Shown here: positions 34,823 through 43,574 of the stretch, piece by piece
Numbering within the stretch: the stretch's first letter is position 1
How the letters are laid out: each line of letters begins with the position of its first letter
Assembly: GCF_963526985.1 (NCBI RefSeq)
Contig: NZ_CAURPW010000006.1
Location: 123,654-187,653 of the forward strand
Direction: 5' to 3'
Source of the DNA: an uncultured Campylobacter sp.
GTDB lineage: Bacteria; Campylobacterota; Campylobacteria; Campylobacterales; Campylobacteraceae
DNA length: 64,000 bases
Made by a program: the position numbers and the translations under genes
Notes under the pieces: model-generated
Told to the model about the DNA's origin: nothing
Seen by the model: only the letters and a program-made list of their open reading frames with translations
Databases searched by the model: none

Positions 34823-36085
34823 TTACTTTGCTTCGGGCAAGGCGTAAATTACCGTTTCTTCCTGCGTGCATTCGTAGTGGCGCATAAAAAGCTCGCAGTC
34901 CGGTATCCATAGCTTTAAAAGCAGCGGTATATCCCACAAGTCGCTAAATTTATGATAAATGCAAATGGCAAGCTTTGGTTTATGGCTTATTATATCATCC
35001 ATCGCACCTAGCAACGCATAAGTTTCAAACGTCTGCACGTCCATTTTGATAAAGGTCGGGATATGGTTTATAGCGTCGCTAATCGCGGCTACGTCGATCT
35101 TTTGCTCCGAAATTTCGGCGCTTAAAGTCGCTCCCAAACCCTCACCTTGCATATAAAAAGTCGCATTTTCGTGATGGACGCCGGTTTTTATCGGGGTGAT
35201 TTTTTCTTTTATTTCTTGCGGCAGTTTGCTTACGAATTCGCTTAAAATTTTAAAATTTCGCTCGTCGGGCTCAAAACTATAAATATGCTTAAATTTATTA
35301 TCCACGGCTTTTAAAAACGCCTCTATCGTATCTCCCGTATATCCGCCGCAATCTACGAAAACCTCTTCATCGCTAAATTTCACTACTTCGTCGAAATACT
35401 GCTTTTTAACGTCGTCTTTGACCTCCAAAAGATAAGTATAGTCCTCGGTGAGCTTAAATTTCAAAGCGGCTTTAAAAACGCGCCTTGACTTCTCATCGTT
35501 AAGCAAGCCGTAGAGAGTAACTATGCGCGAAATTTCGGGCGTCGTAAAGACGTGGTTTAGCTCGTTAAAGTCGTATTCTTCAAAGCCGGTTTGCTTTTTA
35601 TCAAAAAAGCTATCGCTTATAAAATTTTTCGCAAGACTTCGCATGCTATAAATATGCGTAAAGCCGTTATCGTAGAGCAAATGCGGAAGCTGAGCGAAAA
35701 TTTCGGCGTTTATAAAAATAACCGTATTTGCCGGATCTGCGTAAAATTCCTCTTTGGATACAAATTTAGCCTTGTCTTTATATTTATTATACTTTTGCAA
35801 GTCTAGATAATCGTAGTCTTTGCAGTTTACAAATATCCCCTCGCCGCTATCTCTTTCGGCTACCCAGTCGTATACGCCGTAAACATCTACGCCGTAGGTT
35901 AGTTTTAAAAATTTAGGCAATACTTTTAGATAATAGCCCGTGCCTAAAATAATTAACTTTTTATCTTTACAAAGAGTCTTAAACCGCTCTATCTTTTCTC
36001 GTTCGTAGATATGGTTAAATTCGCCCTCTTGCGTGGCAAAAAGCGTATCTACGAGCTCTTTAAAATCACCGTCTTTTATTTTCAT
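34823..36085 (-). CDS. FkbM-family SAM methyltransferase, tandem copy 1
   Basis: I start at the ATG at 36085, which overlaps the stop of copy 2 (ATGA). The longer frame to 36133 lies inside copy 2. 420 residues. An N-terminal nucleotide-binding-like domain (LIILGTGYYLKVLPKFL) precedes the FkbM domain with the SAM motif FVDCGGYTGDT, YSFEPDERNF, and IKMDVQTFETYALLGA. FkbM enzymes O-methylate sugars or polyketide hydroxyls. Residues 1-107 are identical to copy 2. Confidence 0.9.
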   Translation of the reverse strand: MKIKDGDFKELVDTLFATQEGEFNHIYEREKIERFKTLCKDKKLIILGTGYYLKVLPKFLKLTYGVDVYGVYDWVAERDSGEGIFVNCKDYDYLDLQKYNKYKDKAKFVSKEEFYADPANTVIFINAEIFAQLPHLLYDNGFTHIYSMRSLAKNFISDSFFDKKQTGFEEYDFNELNHVFTTPEISRIVTLYGLLNDEKSRRVFKAALKFKLTEDYTYLLEVKDDVKKQYFDEVVKFSDEEVFVDCGGYTGDTIEAFLKAVDNKFKHIYSFEPDERNFKILSEFVSKLPQEIKEKITPIKTGVHHENATFYMQGEGLGATLSAEISEQKIDVAAISDAINHIPTFIKMDVQTFETYALLGAMDDIISHKPKLAICIYHKFSDLWDIPLLLKLWIPDCELFMRHYECTQEETVIYALPEAK

Positions 36086-37341
36086 TTTTGATCCTTCGGT
36101 ATGGCGTATACCACGGTCTCGGCTTGATAACATTCGTAGTGCCTGATATACAAATCATACTCGCTAACCCACTGCTTTAAAAGTAGCGGTATATTCCAAA
36201 GGTCGTCGAATTTATGATATATGCTTATGGCAAGCTTAGGCTTATATTTGACGATACTCTCCATCGCGCCTAGCAATGCGTACGTCTCGAATGTCTCTAT
36301 ATCCATTTTTATATAAGTCGGCGCAAATTTGACTACGTCGTCTATGGCGCATACCTCCACCTTTCTGTCGGTGGCTTCGTTGGTGCATGCTATCGCCATC
36401 TCTTCGCCTTGTAGGTAAAATACGCTGCTTTTATAATAAACTCCTGCATTTATCACTTTAATCTTATCTTTTTTTTCAAGGCCTTCTACGTATTTAGTTA
36501 AAATTTTAAAATTTCGCTCGTCGGGCTCAAAACTATAAATATGCTTAAATTTATTATCCACGGCTTTTAAAAACGCCTCTATCGTATCTCCCGTATATCC
36601 GCCGCAATCTACGAAAACCTCTTCATCGCTAAATTTCACTACTTCGTCGAAATACTGCTTTTTAACGTCGTCTTTTACGTTTATCAAATAAGTATAGTCC
36701 TCGGTGAGTTTAAATTTTAAAACCGCCTTATAAACCTCCTTCGATTTCTCGTCGATAAGGAGGTTATAAAGCGTAACTATGTGCGAAATTTCGGGCGTCG
36801 TAAAGACGTGGTTTAGCTCGTTGACGTCATACATCGCAAATTCAGTAGCCTTTTTATTTAGCACGCTCTGGGACAATAAATTTTTACCCAAGCATCTCAT
36901 ACTATAATAATGCTTAAATCCGTTGTAGTAAAGGAAAAAAGGCATATATAAAAAAGACTCGCTATTTATAAAAATGACCGTATTTGCCGGATCTGCGTAA
37001 AATTCATCTTTGGATATAATTTTAGCCTTGTCTTTATATTTATTATACTTTTGCAAGTCTAGATAATCGTAGTCTTTGCAGTTTACAAATATCCCCTCGC
37101 CGCTATCTCTTTCGGCTACCCAGTCGTATACGCCGTAAACATCTACGCCGTAGGTTAGTTTTAAAAATTTAGGCAATACTTTTAGATAATAGCCCGTGCC
37201 TAAAATAATTAACTTTTTATCTTTACAAAGAGTCTTAAACCGCTCTATCTTTTCTCGTTCGTAGATATGGTTAAATTCGCCCTCTTGCGTGGCAAAAAGC
37301 GTATCTACGAGTTCTTTAAAGTCGCCGTCTTTTATTTTCAT
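36082..37341 (-). CDS. FkbM-family SAM methyltransferase, tandem copy 2
   Basis: 419 residues with the same plan as copy 1: the LIILGTGYYLKVLPKFL domain, then FVDCGGYTGDT, YSFEPDERNF and IKMDIETFETYALLGA. It diverges from copy 1 in the middle and at the C-terminus, the parts most likely to bind the acceptor. It overlaps the adenylation gene by 4 bases. The two copies could O-methylate two different positions. Confidence 0.9.
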   Translation of the reverse strand: MKIKDGDFKELVDTLFATQEGEFNHIYEREKIERFKTLCKDKKLIILGTGYYLKVLPKFLKLTYGVDVYGVYDWVAERDSGEGIFVNCKDYDYLDLQKYNKYKDKAKIISKDEFYADPANTVIFINSESFLYMPFFLYYNGFKHYYSMRCLGKNLLSQSVLNKKATEFAMYDVNELNHVFTTPEISHIVTLYNLLIDEKSKEVYKAVLKFKLTEDYTYLINVKDDVKKQYFDEVVKFSDEEVFVDCGGYTGDTIEAFLKAVDNKFKHIYSFEPDERNFKILTKYVEGLEKKDKIKVINAGVYYKSSVFYLQGEEMAIACTNEATDRKVEVCAIDDVVKFAPTYIKMDIETFETYALLGAMESIVKYKPKLAISIYHKFDDLWNIPLLLKQWVSEYDLYIRHYECYQAETVVYAIPKDQK

Positions 37342-38843
37342 TTTTGATCCTTTATCAGCTCTTTTAGTTTGTTTCTATCTATCTTGCCGTTTACGTTTAG
37401 AGGCATCTCATCAAGCATTATAAAGCGCGTCGGCAGCATATATTTAGGCAAAATTTTGCCTAAATTTAGCAGAATTTCTCTTTGCGAAACGGCGATTTGC
37501 GAAGTATAAATTAGCACGATAGCCTCATCATACAGCGCGCACGCGCTATCTACGCCGCTAAGAGACAAGGCGGCCGTCTCTATCTCGCCCAGCTCTATAC
37601 GGTACCCCATGTGCTTGATCTGAAAGTCCTTGCGGCCTTTATACATTAGCTCGCCGCGCTCGTTGTAGTAGGCTAGATCGCCCGTGCGGTAGATTCTCTC
37701 GGGATATTCGGGATTTAGCGGATTTTGCGTAAAAGCGCTAGCGGTTTTAACCGGGTCGTTGTAGTATCCAAGAGCTAGCGAGGCGCCGCGCACGCAAAGC
37801 TCGCCTAGCGCATTTTGCGCCGTTACCGGCGCGTTGTTTTCATCTAGCAAAAATACGTCGGTATTTTTGCAAGGATAGCCTATAGGCAAACTTTCCTCGT
37901 CGCTAAAATCGCGATCGACGACATAATACGCGCAATCGACGGTCGTCTCCGTCGGTCCGTACAAATTTGCCAAAACGGCGTTTTTAAAACGAGATTTAAA
38001 ATAATTCATCGTTTTTACGGGCATGACTTCGCCTGCGAAAATTATAAATTCAAGGCCTAAATTTACCCCTCTTAGCAAATCTAGCGCAGTGATACTCGCC
38101 ATGACGGAAGGCACCCAAAATATAAAATTTATCTCGTTTTTTTCCAAATATTCCACTACTTTAATCGGAAACGTAAAAAGCTCTTGCGGTATCAAAAATA
38201 GCGTAGAACCCGTTTTTAGCGTCAGATAAATATCAAGCACGGAGTTGTCGAAAATAAAAGGAGCTTGGCTCGCGATTTTTAAATCGTCTTTAAAATTAAA
38301 CGTCTCGCACGCCCACTCGATGTAATTTATAGCGCTTTTGTGCGAGATCGCGACGCCCTTTGGCATACCGGTAGAGCCAGAAGTGTTTATGATATAAAGC
38401 GGGTCGGTATCGATCGTATTTTCGTAATTCGCCCGATCGAATTTATCCTCGCCCTTTAAATTTATCTCATCAAAGATGATTAAATTTACGCCCGAATTTT
38501 TTAAAATTTGAGCGTGTTTCGCGTCGGTAACGATAAATTCGAGGTTTAAATTGTTTATGATAGCTTCAAGCCTAGACGCGGGGTTTTTGACGTCTAGGGG
38601 CACGTAAAAGCAACCGTTATAAAGCGTCCCCAAAAAACATTTTATAGCTTTCACGCTTTTTGGCAAAAGTACGCCCACGGGCCTATTTTTAGTTATATTT
38701 AGGCTCTGAAAATGCGCGGCGATCGCCTTTGCCTGCAAATTTAGCTCGCTAAAATTTACGCTCTCGTCTTCATCTCGTATCGCCGTTTTAAGAGGAAACC
38801 TCAAGGCCGAATTTTGCAAGTAGGACAGCATATTTTTTTGCAT
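37338..38843 (-). CDS. Amino acid/acyl adenylating enzyme, DltA-like
   Basis: 501 residues, the length of D-alanine:carrier-protein ligases. Core motifs are NTSGSTGMPKGVAISH, NLYGPTETTVD, YRTGDLAYYNERG, MYKGRKDFQIKHMGYRIE and, near the end, the A10 lysine in NVNGKIDR. It should activate an amino or hydroxy acid and load it on a carrier protein, most simply ACP2, which is encoded divergently across a palindrome. No condensation or peptidyl carrier domain is fused. It leads the operon that contains the two FkbM genes. Confidence 0.88.
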   Translation of the reverse strand: MQKNMLSYLQNSALRFPLKTAIRDEDESVNFSELNLQAKAIAAHFQSLNITKNRPVGVLLPKSVKAIKCFLGTLYNGCFYVPLDVKNPASRLEAIINNLNLEFIVTDAKHAQILKNSGVNLIIFDEINLKGEDKFDRANYENTIDTDPLYIINTSGSTGMPKGVAISHKSAINYIEWACETFNFKDDLKIASQAPFIFDNSVLDIYLTLKTGSTLFLIPQELFTFPIKVVEYLEKNEINFIFWVPSVMASITALDLLRGVNLGLEFIIFAGEVMPVKTMNYFKSRFKNAVLANLYGPTETTVDCAYYVVDRDFSDEESLPIGYPCKNTDVFLLDENNAPVTAQNALGELCVRGASLALGYYNDPVKTASAFTQNPLNPEYPERIYRTGDLAYYNERGELMYKGRKDFQIKHMGYRIELGEIETAALSLSGVDSACALYDEAIVLIYTSQIAVSQREILLNLGKILPKYMLPTRFIMLDEMPLNVNGKIDRNKLKELIKDQK

Positions 38844-38865
38844 TTTTTTACCTTATTTGAGGTGA

Positions 38866-38921
38866 TTAAAATTTTAGCTTGATTTTATTGTATTTTAGTT
38901 AAAATCAAGCTAAAATTTTAA
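38866..38921. promoter_or_regulatory. Perfect 22-bp inverted repeat in the divergent promoter region
   Basis: Arms 38866-38887 (TTAAAATTTTAGCTTGATTT and two more bases) and 38900-38921 are exact reverse complements, with a 12-base spacer. The right arm touches the strong AAGGAGG ribosome site of ACP2. It could be an operator for both operons, or fold in RNA as a hairpin that affects translation of ACP2. Confidence 0.75.
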
Positions 38922-38933
38922 GGAGGATTTAAG

Positions 38934-39152
38934 ATGGATATAAACGAAAAAATGGCTCTAATAGCCGAGCTTTTAGAGCTTGAAGTAAGTGATTTTACTC
39001 CCGAGACCAAGCTTGAGGAGCTTGAAGAGTGGGATTCGCTCGCGGCTATCTCTTACGTCGTTATGATGGACGAGCACTTCGGCGTGACGGCAAATCCTAA
39101 CGATATAAGAAATTTCAAAACGATCCAAGATATATTAGATAGTATGAAATAA
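38934..39152 (+). CDS. Acyl carrier protein (ACP2)
   Basis: 72 residues with the phosphopantetheine serine in EEWDSLAAIS (Ser35) and an acidic recognition helix. It has a strong AAGGAGG ribosome site and overlaps the next gene by one base (TAATG). It opens the operon with two ketosynthases. Confidence 0.9.
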   Translation: MDINEKMALIAELLELEVSDFTPETKLEELEEWDSLAAISYVVMMDEHFGVTANPNDIRNFKTIQDILDSMK

Positions 39153-40258
39153 TGGCGTTTGATCACATTAAAAACGTAAAAATTTCTGCGGTTTGTTGCG
39201 CCGTACCGGAAGATAAACTCGTGCTTGAAGATTTTTATAAAAAATTTGACAAAGAAAGCGTGGAAAGATTCGTAAAAGATACGGGCATCAAGCAGAAATT
39301 TTATAGTAAAAACAATAAAACGATAACGTCCGACCTATGCTTTGCCGCGGTAGAGGAGATAATCAAGAAAAAAAACATTTCAAGAGACGAGATAGACGCG
39401 CTTATCTTAGTAACGCAAAGCCCCGACTACAACGTACCCGCTACGGCGATAACGCTGCAATATAGACTAGGCCTATCTCAGGAATGTATAGCCTACGATA
39501 TAAATTTGGGTTGTTCGGGCTATATTTTCGGCTTACATACTGCCGCGTCGATGCTGCAAAGCGGATACCTAAAAAAGGTTCTTTTATTGGTAGGCGACGT
39601 AACCGAACCTAGCATATTCGGAATAAACGGCGGTACGGCTAATATATTCGGCGACTTAAACGACCTTCTTTTCGGAGACTGCGGGAGCGCGACGCTAATC
39701 GAATACGACGAAGGAAACGAAGGGTTTAGATTTGCCCTGCAATCTATGGGCGATGGGTTTAAAGCCATCGGAGCTTGCCATGGGTCAAGATACGCATACG
39801 CCGGGCACCCGCAGTTTGATATGTCTTTGCATATGGACGGGCTAGCCGTAGTTTCTTTTAGTATAACCAAAGTTCCGAAGCTATTTAAGGCATTTTTTGA
39901 AAAATTTCAGGCCTCTGCGGAGGAGTACGACTCGGTACTGCTTCATCAAGCAAACAAGTCCATGCTAGATACGATAGCTAAAAAAATAAAAATGCAAGAC
40001 AGGTCGCGCCTAAGCCTTGAAAGATACGCCAACACCTCATCGGCTAGCGTACCGAACGCCATGTGCGACTACTACGGCGACAAGGACGACGACGAGAGCG
40101 TTAAAGTCATAATGTCGGGCTTTGGCATAGGGCTATCGCTAGGCGTAGCGGATGCCTATATAAGTCCGAAAGATATTTTGCCTATCATCCAAACCGATAT
40201 CACGTGGGACGAGGGCAGATCAAAAGTACTCGAAGCTAATGCTAAATCTAAAAAATAA
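39152..40258 (+). CDS. KASIII (FabH-like) synthase, first copy
   Basis: 368 residues. The catalytic triad is complete: Cys121 in NLGCSGYIFG, His265 in LLHQANKS and Asn294 in YANTSSAS. KASIII enzymes start chains by condensing an acyl-CoA with malonyl-ACP; some relatives instead transfer acyl groups to sugars. It is longer than housekeeping FabH (about 320). It is coupled to ACP2, its likely carrier. Confidence 0.92.
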   Translation: MAFDHIKNVKISAVCCAVPEDKLVLEDFYKKFDKESVERFVKDTGIKQKFYSKNNKTITSDLCFAAVEEIIKKKNISRDEIDALILVTQSPDYNVPATAITLQYRLGLSQECIAYDINLGCSGYIFGLHTAASMLQSGYLKKVLLLVGDVTEPSIFGINGGTANIFGDLNDLLFGDCGSATLIEYDEGNEGFRFALQSMGDGFKAIGACHGSRYAYAGHPQFDMSLHMDGLAVVSFSITKVPKLFKAFFEKFQASAEEYDSVLLHQANKSMLDTIAKKIKMQDRSRLSLERYANTSSASVPNAMCDYYGDKDDDESVKVIMSGFGIGLSLGVADAYISPKDILPIIQTDITWDEGRSKVLEANAKSKK

Positions 40259-40955
40259 AAAAATACTGATAATGGGCTGCGGCGTCATAGGCGGCGCGGC
40301 GGCTAAAATTTTAAGCGAGTCGGGCGCTAAAATCGTCGTAAGCGACAAGGACGAGCGCGCTTTGGATAAGGTTTCGTTAAATTTAAGCGATGGTCGCGCG
40401 ATAGCCTTTGACGCTAGCCGTGTAGAAAAAATCGAAAATTTTATACGAGACGTCGTAAATTTCGACGGCTTAAAGCTTGACGGACTGGTTTATGCCGTAG
40501 ATAAAAATTTAACCGCGCCTTTGGCGGATACTTCGTTAGAGCTTTTGCAAGACGCTATGACGGAAAATTTCTTCGCGTTTATCCAGGCCGTTAGGGTTTT
40601 TGCCAGCGAAGGAATTTATAACGCAAAAAGCAGCATAGTAGCCGTCTCAAACTACGCATCGCTAGGAGCGGACAAGGGGCAAATAGCCTACGGCGCGTCA
40701 AAAGCGGCGATGGATAACGCTATACCCGCAATCGCAAAAGAGATATATTCCAAAGGCATCAGGATAAACTCCATCCGCCCCGCCGTCGTGCAAAGCGATA
40801 AAGAGCTCAGCCAAAGGGAGCGAGAACTAGTCGCAATGATGCAAACGGGCGCGATCGATCCCGAAATTTTAGCCAAACAGATCGCATTTTTGCTAAGCGA
40901 GAGTTCAAGCGGCGTTTACGGCAGGCATTTTGACGTCAGAGGCTATCTGGTATGA
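40239..40955 (+). CDS. Short-chain dehydrogenase-like protein with altered catalytic site
   Basis: 238 residues. The cofactor loop reads GCGVIGGAAA rather than the standard TGxxxGIG. The catalytic YGASK is present, but by alignment Asn (AVSNYASLG) stands where the catalytic Ser should be. The upstream gene overlaps it by 20 bases. It may have weak or changed activity, or be a partner of the intact SDR that follows. Confidence 0.82.
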   Translation: MLNLKNKKILIMGCGVIGGAAAKILSESGAKIVVSDKDERALDKVSLNLSDGRAIAFDASRVEKIENFIRDVVNFDGLKLDGLVYAVDKNLTAPLADTSLELLQDAMTENFFAFIQAVRVFASEGIYNAKSSIVAVSNYASLGADKGQIAYGASKAAMDNAIPAIAKEIYSKGIRINSIRPAVVQSDKELSQRERELVAMMQTGAIDPEILAKQIAFLLSESSSGVYGRHFDVRGYLV

Positions 40956-41710
40956 TAAATTTCAAAGATAAAAAAATTTTAGTAACGGGAGCAAGCTCGG
41001 GCATCGGTAGGCAAATAGCCGTCAGGCTTAGCGAACTGGGCGCCAGCGTAGCGCTAATAGCCAGAGACGAGGCTAGGCTGAAACAGACGCTATCTATGAT
41101 GAAAGAGCCGACCAAACATAAAATTTTCGCTTACGATTTACAAGATATAGAAGGCATCGCGCAGTTAGTTTCAGACTGCGTTAAATTCGACGGGGTTAAA
41201 TTTAACGGATGCGTCCACGCTGCGGGAGTGCCATCCATATATCCGTTTAAACTGCTAGACCACGCGACGAATGAAAAAATTTTTAAAATAAACGCCTTTT
41301 CGGGACTTGAAATAGTAAAGCAGTTATCCAAAAAACAAAACTCCGACGACGGCGCGTCCGTGGTATTTTTTTCATCCATCGTAACGAAAATGTTTTTAAA
41401 AGGACAAATTGCTTATATCATCAGCAAAGCCTCGCTAGACGCTATCGCTAAGCCGCTGTCTTTGGAATTGGTAAAAAGGAAAATGCGTATAAACACTGTC
41501 ATAGTCGGCGGCGTATTAACTCAAATGGTAAAAGATACGCAAATTTTTAGAGACTTAAAAAACGACGAAAAAGACCCGTACACGACGTCTGATATATGCA
41601 GATTGCTAGAACCGCAAGAAGTGGCGAATACGGCGATATTTTTGCTAAGCGATGCGGCTAGGTATATCGTAGGCGAAAACTACTTCATAGACGGCGGAAA
41701 TTTTAGATAA
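40952..41710 (+). CDS. Short-chain dehydrogenase/reductase, FabG-like
   Basis: 252 residues with all SDR motifs intact: TGASSGIGRQ, the Ser in FFSSIV and YIISK. The C-terminal YIVGENYFIDGGNF is typical. It probably reduces the keto group formed by the adjacent KASIII enzymes. It overlaps the previous gene by 4 bases. Confidence 0.9.
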   Translation: MINFKDKKILVTGASSGIGRQIAVRLSELGASVALIARDEARLKQTLSMMKEPTKHKIFAYDLQDIEGIAQLVSDCVKFDGVKFNGCVHAAGVPSIYPFKLLDHATNEKIFKINAFSGLEIVKQLSKKQNSDDGASVVFFSSIVTKMFLKGQIAYIISKASLDAIAKPLSLELVKRKMRINTVIVGGVLTQMVKDTQIFRDLKNDEKDPYTTSDICRLLEPQEVANTAIFLLSDAARYIVGENYFIDGGNFR

Positions 41711-41719
41711 AGAGACGAT

Positions 41720-41953
41720 ATGAAAGAAAAAATAAGAGAAATTTTAGTAGATATTAGACCCGAATACGACTTCGCGGGTGATGAGGATTTTATCGAGTCG
41801 GGCATGCTAGATAGCTTTGACGTGCTTACGTTGGTTACGGATTTAGAAGAAAAATTCGGCGTAAAAATAGACGGCGGCGATATCTTGCCCGAAAATTTCG
41901 GCAGCATCGAAGCTATAGAAAATTTAATCGTTAAAAGCGACGCAAAAGCCTAA
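41720..41953 (+). CDS. Acyl carrier protein (ACP3)
   Basis: 77 residues with the attachment serine in GMLDSFDVL (Ser32) and the following acidic helix (LVTDLEEKFGVKI). DSF rather than DSL is usual for specialised carriers. It overlaps the second KASIII gene by one base. Confidence 0.88.
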   Translation: MKEKIREILVDIRPEYDFAGDEDFIESGMLDSFDVLTLVTDLEEKFGVKIDGGDILPENFGSIEAIENLIVKSDAKA

Positions 41954-43020
41954 TGAAAACTAAATTTTTCGGTAAAAAAATCAGCGGCATTTTGGCTTTG
42001 CTTCCGCAGACGGAGTATAAATTCGAAGACGATATGAAATTTAACTCGCTCTCGCAAAAGCAAAATTTAAAGCTAAAAAATACGATGGGTTACGACAGGC
42101 ACAGATTTTTTAAAGACGAAACGTACTTGTCCCAAGTGGCGGTCTACGGATTAAACCGTCTTTTTGAAAAAGGACTGCTGAAAAAAGAGGAAATTTCCGC
42201 GCTAGTAGTGGCTACGACGACGCCTGATTTTTTAATGCCGGCAACTGCTAATTTAATTGCCGGCGAGCTAAATTTAAGCCCGGAAATTTTTTGCATGGAT
42301 ACGAATCAGCAATGCGCCGGCTTTATCAACGGATTATTTCAAGCCTTTATGCTGCTAAATAACGAAGGCGCTAAAAAAGTAGTCCTGATAACGGGCGACG
42401 TTTTATGCAAAAATCCCGATAGAAGCGACACTAGCAGCTATCCGCTAGCAGGCGACGCTATTTGTATTACCGTCGTAGAAAACGGCGAAAACGACGCGTT
42501 TTTCCACTGCATGACGGATGCTAAGGACTACGATGCGCTGGTGTTTCCGGCTATGGGTTTTAGAAAGCCGACGAACGAGGAAAAAGCTAAATTTTCAAGC
42601 TCCAAATACGGCGGTCGCGACTGCTTGCAACGCATTCATATGGACGGACAGGCGGTGTTTCAATACGTAATGCAAAACGTGCCTAAATATATCGCCCAAA
42701 GCCTAGCTTACGCGGGCACGGATAAAGACGAGCTGGATTATTATTTTTTCCATCAGCCGAATAAATTTATGGTCGATAAACTAGCTCAAAAACTAGGCGT
42801 TTCAAGCCAAAAGGCGCCTAGCAACGTAGTTACTTTTTACGGTAACTCAAACAGCTCCACGATCCCCGTTTGTATCGCTCATAACGCCAAAGAGCAGATG
42901 ACGGGCGGCGGTATTTATAAATGCATGTTAGCGGGTTTTGGCGCGGGGCTAAACTACGCCTCTATCGTAACGAGTCTTGGCAAATTTGATTTTTGCGATA
43001 CGGTGATTACCGATTTTTAG
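41953..43020 (+). CDS. KASIII (FabH-like) synthase, second copy
   Basis: 355 residues with a complete triad: Cys121 in TNQQCAGFING, His267 in FFHQPNKF and Asn298 in FYGNSNSS. It differs clearly from the first copy, so the two are not recent duplicates and probably use different partners, ACP3 here and ACP2 there. Its stop overlaps the stop of the convergent pseH. Confidence 0.92.
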   Translation: MKTKFFGKKISGILALLPQTEYKFEDDMKFNSLSQKQNLKLKNTMGYDRHRFFKDETYLSQVAVYGLNRLFEKGLLKKEEISALVVATTTPDFLMPATANLIAGELNLSPEIFCMDTNQQCAGFINGLFQAFMLLNNEGAKKVVLITGDVLCKNPDRSDTSSYPLAGDAICITVVENGENDAFFHCMTDAKDYDALVFPAMGFRKPTNEEKAKFSSSKYGGRDCLQRIHMDGQAVFQYVMQNVPKYIAQSLAYAGTDKDELDYYFFHQPNKFMVDKLAQKLGVSSQKAPSNVVTFYGNSNSSTIPVCIAHNAKEQMTGGGIYKCMLAGFGAGLNYASIVTSLGKFDFCDTVITDF

Positions 43021-43574
43021 CTAAAATCACCCTCTTTTATCTCATAAATTTTATTAAATAATTTTGCGGATTTGCTATTTTTTACGCGTTCGTCGTCGTA
43101 GCCGTATAGCCTAACTAGGTGATGTAAAGCCTCGCTGTTACTGCTAATGGCTATATCTTCGCCGCCTTGACCGACTCTAAAAACCCTGCTGTTTTCGGGC
43201 TTTATATCGTAAGATATAAGCTTGATTTTTAGTCGGTCGCATATATACATCATGCAGTTATGTACGGCTACGCCTCCGCCTTCGAATTTATATAGCTCGT
43301 CGGTCAGGTAATACCCCAGATAAAACGACCCGTCGTCAAGCTTCTTTAAATTTATCACCGCATAGTCTTCACCGTCGCACGTTATCAAAAACGCGAAAAA
43401 TTTATCGCGCTTTTTTAGCGCTTCGCGGTAGGCTTCGTGTTGCTTTACCGTGATAGGTTCGGGCGAATTTGATACCGTTCTAACATATTCTTGATTTCTA
43501 TATTCTAAGATTTTTCGGTACTTCTCGTCGCTTAAATTTACGAAATTTATGATTTCTAGCCATTTTTTTCTCAT
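43017..43574 (-). CDS. pseH: PseH-like GNAT N-acyltransferase
   Basis: I start at the ATG at 43574, which overlaps the pseF stop (ATGA). The longer frame to 43664 lies inside pseF. 185 residues with the PseH pattern: ILEYRNQEYVRTVSNS, then KQHEAYREAL, then YLGYYLTDELY and an acetyl-CoA-site GGGVAVHN. PseH acetylates the 4-amino group of the PseC product. The acyl donor might not be acetyl-CoA here, given the acyl cluster beside it. Confidence 0.8.
   Translation of the reverse strand: MRKKWLEIINFVNLSDEKYRKILEYRNQEYVRTVSNSPEPITVKQHEAYREALKKRDKFFAFLITCDGEDYAVINLKKLDDGSFYLGYYLTDELYKFEGGGVAVHNCMMYICDRLKIKLISYDIKPENSRVFRVGQGGEDIAISSNSEALHHLVRLYGYDDERVKNSKSAKLFNKIYEIKEGDFS

Noticed and set aside
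38866..38921. The palindrome as an invertible DNA switch
   Set aside because: Only 12 bases lie between the arms, too short to carry a promoter, and no recombinase gene is nearby.
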